Below, in pieces: positions 59,016 to 64,000 of a stretch of DNA of 64,000 bases. A program made the translations under genes and the position numbers. The stretch comes from Pseudomonas yamanorum (GTDB taxonomy: Bacteria; Pseudomonadota; Gammaproteobacteria; Pseudomonadales; Pseudomonadaceae): the NCBI RefSeq assembly GCF_900105735.1, contig NZ_LT629793.1:186001-250000 (forward strand). The letters are read 5' to 3'. Every line of letters begins with the position of its first letter. Position 1 is the stretch's first letter. Below the pieces are notes generated by a model. The model ran no database searches and was not told the DNA's origin. It saw only the letters and a list, made by a program, of their open reading frames with translations.

Positions 59016-59969
59016 ATGTCGGTACAGATCGCAGTGATTGATGATTGGCAGAATGTGGCCAGTGGCGTAGTGGACTGGTCAGTCCTGGCGTCGGTCGGCC
59101 AGGTGCACTTCCTCCACGACTACCCGGCGGACACTGCCACGCTGATCGAACGCTTGCAGGGCTTCGAGGTGATTTGCGTGATGCGCGAGCGCACCACTTT
59201 CGATCAGGCCCTCCTGCAAGGTTTGCCCAAGCTGAAGTTGCTGGTGACCGGCGGCATGCGCAACGCCGCCATCGACATCCCCGCAGCCAAGGCCTTGGGC
59301 ATTCAAGTCTGCGGCACCGACAGTTACAAGCATGCCGCCCCGGAACTGACCTGGGCGCTGATCATGGCCTCCACCCGCAACCTGCTGGCCGAAGCCAACT
59401 CCCTGCGCGCCGGGGGTTGGCAGGTGGGCCTGGGCGGCGACCTGCACGGCAAGACCCTGGGGATTCTCGGACTGGGCAGCATTGGCCAGAAGGTCGCCAA
59501 ATTTGGCCAGGCCTTCGGCATGCGTGTGATTGCCTGGAGCGAGAACCTCACGCCGGAACGCGCCGCCGAATCCGACGTGACCTGGGTCAGCAAGCGCGAA
59601 CTGTTCGAGCAAGCGGATGTGTTGTCGATTCACCTGGTACTCAGCGACCGCAGCCGCGGGCTGGTAGACGCCGAGGCGTTGGGCTGGATGAAACCTACAG
59701 CGCATCTGGTGAACACCGCCCGCGGGCCGATTGTCGATGAAGCGGCTTTGATCGATGCGCTGGCCAGTGGCCGCCTGGCAGGCGCGGCACTGGACGTGTA
59801 CGCCCAGGAGCCGCTGCCGGCCGAACACCCGTTCCGCCGTTTGCCCAACGTCTTGGCCACGCCTCATGTGGGGTACGTCAGCGAGCAGAACTACCGCCAG
59901 TTCTACCAGCAGATGATCGAAGACATCCAAGCGTGGGCCAAAGGAGTGCCCCTTCGCGCACTAAGCTAG
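59016..59969 (+). CDS. D-isomer-specific 2-hydroxyacid dehydrogenase
   Basis: 317 residues. The NAD-binding motif LGILGLGSIGQKVAKFGQAF lies near residue 148, and the catalytic Arg, Glu and His appear in NTARGPIVDEAALI, the AGAALDVYAQEPLP stretch and ATPHVGYVSEQNYR. The fold is that of glycerate, phosphoglycerate and formate dehydrogenase relatives. It converts a 2-oxoacid and its D-hydroxyacid. Cytoplasmic; single gene ending just before a repeat element. Confidence 0.88.
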   Translation: MSVQIAVIDDWQNVASGVVDWSVLASVGQVHFLHDYPADTATLIERLQGFEVICVMRERTTFDQALLQGLPKLKLLVTGGMRNAAIDIPAAKALGIQVCGTDSYKHAAPELTWALIMASTRNLLAEANSLRAGGWQVGLGGDLHGKTLGILGLGSIGQKVAKFGQAFGMRVIAWSENLTPERAAESDVTWVSKRELFEQADVLSIHLVLSDRSRGLVDAEALGWMKPTAHLVNTARGPIVDEAALIDALASGRLAGAALDVYAQEPLPAEHPFRRLPNVLATPHVGYVSEQNYRQFYQQMIEDIQAWAKGVPLRALS

Positions 59970-59995
59970 TGCACACATTTCACTTCCCACTCCCC

Positions 59996-60097
59996 CGTAG
60001 CAGCTGTCGAGCCCCAGCGAGGCTGCGTCGGGCGCACTGCCGATCTTGAACCGGAGCGCGCCCGACGCAGCCTCGCTGGGGCTCGACAGCTGCTACG
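59996..60097. repeat. Intergenic inverted repeat, family A (copy 2)
   Basis: Arms CGTAGCAGCTGTCGAG... and ...CTCGACAGCTGCTACG face each other around about 20 bp, with the GCGTCGGGCGC / GCGCCCGACGC extension. Same family as 1959-2072 but more perfect. It follows the dehydrogenase gene by 27 bases and may act as its terminator. Confidence 0.9.
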
Positions 60098-60317
60098 ACG
60101 TTCATGAAAAAAATTTGTCCTACAAAAATACCCCACAGACCCCACAGGCTCTAGGATCTGTCCTAGACTCATGACCGATGGGTCCGATCCAAAACAAAAA
60201 CCCCGCAAAAAATCGAAACTTTCCAACTCTGCCACAGGTCAGGTTTAAGGTAAGGCGAGCGCTGACGGTTCACACCGAACGCCCGCCCATCCACTCTATT
60301 TAAGACTCCAGCACAAC

Positions 60318-60333
60318 TGGCATAAGCCTTGCC
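60318..60333 (+). promoter_or_regulatory. Candidate sigma-54 promoter upstream of glgA
   Basis: TGGCAT-N5-TTGCC with the invariant GG-N10-GC spacing. It lies about 95 bases before the glgA ATG. Chance occurrence cannot be excluded. Confidence 0.3.
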
Positions 60334-60427
60334 AGTCTGTGTAGCGCTTGTGCGCCTGGCCGCAGGATGCGGTCAACCTTCGCTGATTGCCATATGCCAT
60401 CAGCCGACCAAAACACGGGAGAGAACC

Positions 60428-61987
60428 ATGATCAGTGCCGCTGTAGATACTCAGGGAGAGCGTTTTAGTCAGCCGGTTGGCGGGCCGACCTCTTTGGTTG
60501 ACCTTCCCAACGCGGTGCGGCCAGTACCACGTGTCAATCCCAATCGCAAAAAAGTGCTGTTTGTCACGTCCGAAATTGCCGATCTGGTGAAAACCGGTGG
60601 CCTGGGCGACGTGTCCGCTGCCCTGCCCCGCGCCATGGCGCACCTGCACGATGTGCGCGTGCTGATCCCCGGCTACCCGCAGGTGCTGGACAGCGACAAC
60701 CCCATCCATATCATCGGTGAGCTGGGCGGCCACGCTGCATTGCCGCCGTGCAAGATCGGGCGCATGGACCTCAAGGATGGCCTGGTCATCTACGTGCTGA
60801 TCTGCCCCGAGCTTTACGAGCGCGAAGGCACGCCCTACGGCGCCAACAACGGCCGAGACTGGCCCGACAACCATATCCGCTTCGCCCGCCTGGGCCTGGC
60901 CGCCGCCGATATTGCCGCCAACCTGGCGCAAATCCACTGGTGTCCGGACCTGGTGCACGCCCATGACTGGCCCGCCGGCCTGGCCCCGGCCTATATGCAC
61001 TGGCGCGGGTCACGCACCCCGACGTTGTTCACCATTCATAACCTGGCCTACCAAGGTGTGGTCAGCCTGGCCTCGTGCCCGGAATTGGGGATTCCCGAAC
61101 ACGCCTTGCAACAGGAAGGCATGGAGTTCTACGGCAAGTTGTCTTTCCTGAAGGCCGGCATGGCGTATTCCAGCCACATCACCACGGTCAGCGCCACGTA
61201 CGCCCAGGAAATCACCACCCCCGAATTCGGCTGCGGTCTGGATGGCTTCCTCGCCAGCAAGACCCAGCAAGGCTTGCTCAGCGGTATTCCCAACGGCATT
61301 GATGAAAGCTGGGAATCGTCCACCGACCCGCACCTGACTCACCCTTTCAACATCGGTGACTGGGAAGGCAAGGCACAGAACGCCGCCCATGTACGCAACC
61401 TGTTCGGCCTGGATGACTCCACCGGCCCGCTGTTCGCCGTGGTGTCGCGCCTGGTCTATCAGAAAGGTCTGGACCTGACCGAAGCAGTCTCCAGTTTTAT
61501 TGTCGAAAACGGCGGCCAGATCGCGATCATTGGACGTGGCGAGCCGGAAGAAGAGCAAGCCATGCGTGCCCTGGCCTTGCGCTTTCCCGGCCAGATCGGC
61601 GTGCGCATTGGCTTCAACGAAACCGATGCCCGACGCATGTTCGCCGGCAGCGACTTCCTGTTGATGCCGTCCCGCTACGAACCCTGCGGCCTGAGCCAGA
61701 TGTACGCCCAGCGTTTCGGCTCGTTGCCGGTCGCCCGCAACACCGGCGGCCTGGCCGACACCATCGAGAATGGCGTCACCGGCTTCCTGTTCAACGAATC
61801 CACTGTCGAAAGCTACAAAGCGGCCCTGAGCCGCGCGTTCAAGGTTTTCGCCTTCCCAGGCTTGCTCAACGCCATGCGTTGCCGGGCCATGGCCGCACCG
61901 TTCAACTGGTGCCAGGCAGTGGAACCCTATGCCGAACTTTATGAGCAACTGGTAGCGAAAGCGCTGGGAAGATCGGGGAAACAGTAA
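60428..61987 (+). CDS. glgA: Glycogen synthase GlgA
   Basis: 519 residues of glycosyltransferase family 5. KTGGLGDVSAALPRAMAHLH at residues 55-73 is the ADP-glucose-binding motif; SRYEPCGLSQMYAQRFGSLP near 415 and NTGGLADTIENGVTGFLF carry the conserved acceptor/nucleotide residues. It elongates alpha-1,4-glucan from ADP-glucose. The N-terminal 40 residues are an unusual extension rich in Pro and Val. AGGGAGAGAACC stands before the ATG. First of a carbohydrate cluster with treZ and malQ. Confidence 0.93.
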   Translation: MISAAVDTQGERFSQPVGGPTSLVDLPNAVRPVPRVNPNRKKVLFVTSEIADLVKTGGLGDVSAALPRAMAHLHDVRVLIPGYPQVLDSDNPIHIIGELGGHAALPPCKIGRMDLKDGLVIYVLICPELYEREGTPYGANNGRDWPDNHIRFARLGLAAADIAANLAQIHWCPDLVHAHDWPAGLAPAYMHWRGSRTPTLFTIHNLAYQGVVSLASCPELGIPEHALQQEGMEFYGKLSFLKAGMAYSSHITTVSATYAQEITTPEFGCGLDGFLASKTQQGLLSGIPNGIDESWESSTDPHLTHPFNIGDWEGKAQNAAHVRNLFGLDDSTGPLFAVVSRLVYQKGLDLTEAVSSFIVENGGQIAIIGRGEPEEEQAMRALALRFPGQIGVRIGFNETDARRMFAGSDFLLMPSRYEPCGLSQMYAQRFGSLPVARNTGGLADTIENGVTGFLFNESTVESYKAALSRAFKVFAFPGLLNAMRCRAMAAPFNWCQAVEPYAELYEQLVAKALGRSGKQ

Positions 61988-62004
61988 AAAAGAGGTCTTC
62001 ATAG

Positions 62005-63756
62005 ATGCCGTCAAGGACTCTGGAAACCTGGCCCCACGGCGCGATCATGCTGGATGCGGAACACACCCGTTTCGCCTTGTGGGCGCCAGACGCGTTTTAT
62101 GTCAGCGTTGAATTTGAAGAAGGTAAATCGGTCGCGATGCTGCCCCAGGCCGATGGCTGGTTTGTGGTGCAGCTGCAATGTCCACCGGGGACACGCTACC
62201 GCTACAACATCGACGGCGAACAGGACGTTCCCGACCCGGCTTCCCGGGCACAGGCCACGGACGTTCACGGCTTCAGCGTGGTCGTCGACCCCTTGGCCTA
62301 TCAGTGGCGCCAAAGCCACTGGCAAGGCCGGCCCTGGCACGAAGCGGTGATCTACGAGTTGCACGTGGGCGTACTGGGGGGCTACGCCGAGGTCGAGAAA
62401 CAACTGCCGCGCCTCGCGGAACTGGGCTTCACCGCCATCGAGCTGATGCCCATCGCGCAGTTCCCCGGCGAACGTAACTGGGGCTACGACGGTGTCCTGC
62501 CCTACGCCCCTCAATCCTCCTACGGTTCGCCCGAGCAACTGAAACAGTTGATCGACAGCGCGCACCACTATGGCCTCGCGGTGATCCTTGATGTGGTCTA
62601 CAACCACTTCGGCCCCGACGGCAACTACCTCGGCACCTACGCCAAAGGCTTCTTTCGCGAAGACGTGCACACGCCCTGGGGCGCCGGCATCGACTTTGAC
62701 CGCCGGGAAGTCCGGGATTTCTTCATCGACAACGCCCTGATGTGGCTGCTGGAATACCGCTTCGACGGCCTGCGCCTGGACGCCGTGCACGCCATCAACG
62801 ATCCCGAATTTCTTGAGGAGCTGGCGCAAAAAGTACGCCAGCAAGTCGACACCGGCCGCCATGTGTGGCTGGTGCTGGAAAACGAATTCAACCAGGCCAG
62901 CCTGCTGGAGCGCGGTTTCGACGCGCAGTGGAACGATGACGGCCACAACGCCCTGCACGTGCTGCTCACCGGCGAAACCGATGCCTACTACACCGACTTC
63001 GCCGAAGACCCTACCGGCAAACTGGCCCGTTGCCTGAGTGAAGGCTTTATCTACCAGGGCCACACCACGCGCCATGGCCACGCACGCGGCGAGCCCAGCG
63101 GCCACCTGCCGCCCAGCGCCTTTGTGCTGTTCCTGCAGAACCACGACCAGATCGGCAACCGCGCCCTGGGCGAACGCCTGCATCAACTCTGTTCTCCCCA
63201 GGCCTTGAGTGCCGCGACGACCTTGTTGCTGATGTCGCCGATGATCCCGTTGGTGTTCATGGGCGATGAAGTCAACGCCGAGGAGCCGTTCCTGTTCTTC
63301 ACCGATCACCACGGCGAACTGGCCGAGGCGGTACGCGAAGGCCGGCGCAATGAGTTTGCCGACTTTGCCTCGTTCAGCGACCCCGAGCGTCGCAAACGAA
63401 TTCCCGACCCCAACGCCCTGCAAACCTTCCGCCGCTCGGCGCCCGCCCTCGCCGATTGCGGCGACTCGCAGCTCTACCGTCAGCTACTGAGCCTGCGCCA
63501 CCAACATATCGTGCCGCACCTGCCCGGCAGCATCGCCTTGGGTGCGCAAGTGCTGGCGGCGGGCGCAGTCACGGCGCGTTGGCGACTGGGCAATGGCGGC
63601 CTGTTGCAGATCGACCTCAACCTGAGCGCCGATTCTCTGAACTACCCGACCGCCGAGCACCTCCTATTTGTGACGCAGGCCAGCGGGACCGAACAATTGG
63701 CCCCCTTCAGTGCCCGCGTCAGCCTCACCCATTCCCCTGTTGGAGAGCACCCTTGA
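62005..63756 (+). CDS. treZ: Malto-oligosyltrehalose trehalohydrolase TreZ
   Basis: 583 residues of glycoside hydrolase family 13. After an N-terminal beta-sandwich (residues 1-90) comes the catalytic barrel with FTAIELMPIAQFPGERNWGY, LDVVYNHFGPDGNYL, FDGLRLDAVHAI (nucleophile Asp), WLVLENEFNQ (acid/base Glu) and LQNHDQIGNR. TreZ cleaves the terminal trehalose unit from malto-oligosyltrehalose. The stop overlaps the next gene's start, so it is cotranscribed with malQ. Confidence 0.92.
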   Translation: MPSRTLETWPHGAIMLDAEHTRFALWAPDAFYVSVEFEEGKSVAMLPQADGWFVVQLQCPPGTRYRYNIDGEQDVPDPASRAQATDVHGFSVVVDPLAYQWRQSHWQGRPWHEAVIYELHVGVLGGYAEVEKQLPRLAELGFTAIELMPIAQFPGERNWGYDGVLPYAPQSSYGSPEQLKQLIDSAHHYGLAVILDVVYNHFGPDGNYLGTYAKGFFREDVHTPWGAGIDFDRREVRDFFIDNALMWLLEYRFDGLRLDAVHAINDPEFLEELAQKVRQQVDTGRHVWLVLENEFNQASLLERGFDAQWNDDGHNALHVLLTGETDAYYTDFAEDPTGKLARCLSEGFIYQGHTTRHGHARGEPSGHLPPSAFVLFLQNHDQIGNRALGERLHQLCSPQALSAATTLLLMSPMIPLVFMGDEVNAEEPFLFFTDHHGELAEAVREGRRNEFADFASFSDPERRKRIPDPNALQTFRRSAPALADCGDSQLYRQLLSLRHQHIVPHLPGSIALGAQVLAAGAVTARWRLGNGGLLQIDLNLSADSLNYPTAEHLLFVTQASGTEQLAPFSARVSLTHSPVGEHP

Positions 63757-64000
63757 GCGACGCGCAATTGGAAATACTCGCCAGCCGAGCGGGCCTGGCC
63801 GTCGATTGGATCGACGCGAATGGCCGCCCGCAACATGTCAAAGCCGACGCCCTGCGCGCCGTGCTCAAAGGCCTGGGCCACCCGGCCGACACCGATGCCG
63901 AGATCGAAGCCAGCCTGCAAGACCTGGAGCGCGTGCAACAAGACAAGCACCTGCCGCCGCTGATGACCGTCGACAGCGGCGCGGGTCTGGACCTGGCGCG
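63753..64000 (+). CDS. malQ: 4-alpha-glucanotransferase MalQ, N-terminal part (runs off the right edge)
   Basis: Only the first 82 codons are present. The frame starts at TTG 63753 with GGAG seven bases upstream, overlapping the treZ stop by four bases, and reads MSDAQLEILASRAGLAVDWI, then NGRPQHVKADALRAVLKGLG, which matches the N-terminal domain of MalQ-type amylomaltases. MalQ disproportionates maltodextrins. The identification rests on order of genes and N-terminal pattern only. Confidence 0.75.
   Translation, partial: MSDAQLEILASRAGLAVDWIDANGRPQHVKADALRAVLKGLGHPADTDAEIEASLQDLERVQQDKHLPPLMTVDSGAGLDLA

Overview
The window looks like chromosome from the Pseudomonas fluorescens group. Reasons: GC-rich genes with Pseudomonas-type products (PvdQ-like acylase, an ABC transporter/acyl-CoA-dehydrogenase-like operon, a DUF6124 family protein, a glgA-treZ-malQ cluster) and several families of palindromic intergenic repeats of the kind known from fluorescent pseudomonads. 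No rRNA, CRISPR array, plasmid or replication origin was seen. All product names rest on reading motifs by eye; no database search was run.

Layout. 1-7.3 kb: the end of a type IB topoisomerase, a DUF1275 membrane protein, AzlCD, an arsRBC operon with a visible operator, and an AraC/LysE pair. 7.3-8.1 kb: an imperfect palindrome of about 820 bp with a smaller REP-type palindrome at its centre. 8.1-13.3 kb: a magnesium-transport locus, with a promoter, a PhoP-like direct repeat, a leader of about 750 nt holding two or three small ORFs (one a 12-codon MgtL-like peptide ending in a hairpin), mgtA, and four downstream genes (small proteins, a SLOG-like protein, an envelope protein). 13.3-25.4 kb: mostly housekeeping and accessory single genes, two REP doublets, a serine-linked coiled-coil protein, and a resistance-flavoured stretch (VOC protein, MFS efflux, DUF1737, Arr rifampin ADP-ribosyltransferase, small membrane transporter, epoxide hydrolase), then tRNA-Leu(TAA). 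25.6-31.4 kb: two related XRE regulators bracket a LysE exporter, two hydrophobic micro-proteins of 27-28 residues and a three-gene operon of coiled-coil proteins (TelA-like, DUF6384-like, and one with a Ser/Gly tail).

31.4-39.4 kb: a GH6 glycosidase, small envelope proteins, a GlxA-type regulator diverging from an alpha/beta hydrolase, a strongly folded leader RNA in front of a DUF6124 gene, and a degraded island (YedK/HMCES protein, broken phage integrase, AT-rich orphan genes) ending at tRNA-Cys. 39.6-46.7 kb: a pvdQ-type acylase with a PvdS-like promoter motif, a Fur-like protein, small membrane proteins, and a 1174-residue putative toxin with a C-terminal Tiki/EreA-like domain. 46.7-53 kb: a five-gene operon on the minus strand (AhpD-like, acyl-CoA dehydrogenase-like, ABC ATPase, binding protein, permease) facing its likely AraC activator. 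53-60 kb: LysR, aldo/keto reductase, chemoreceptor and envelope genes. 60.4 kb to the end: glgA, treZ and the start of malQ, for glycogen/trehalose metabolism.

Most worth following up: the mgtA leader, the three-gene TelA-like operon with its paralogous regulators, the DUF6124 leader RNA, the orphan toxin, and the giant palindrome.
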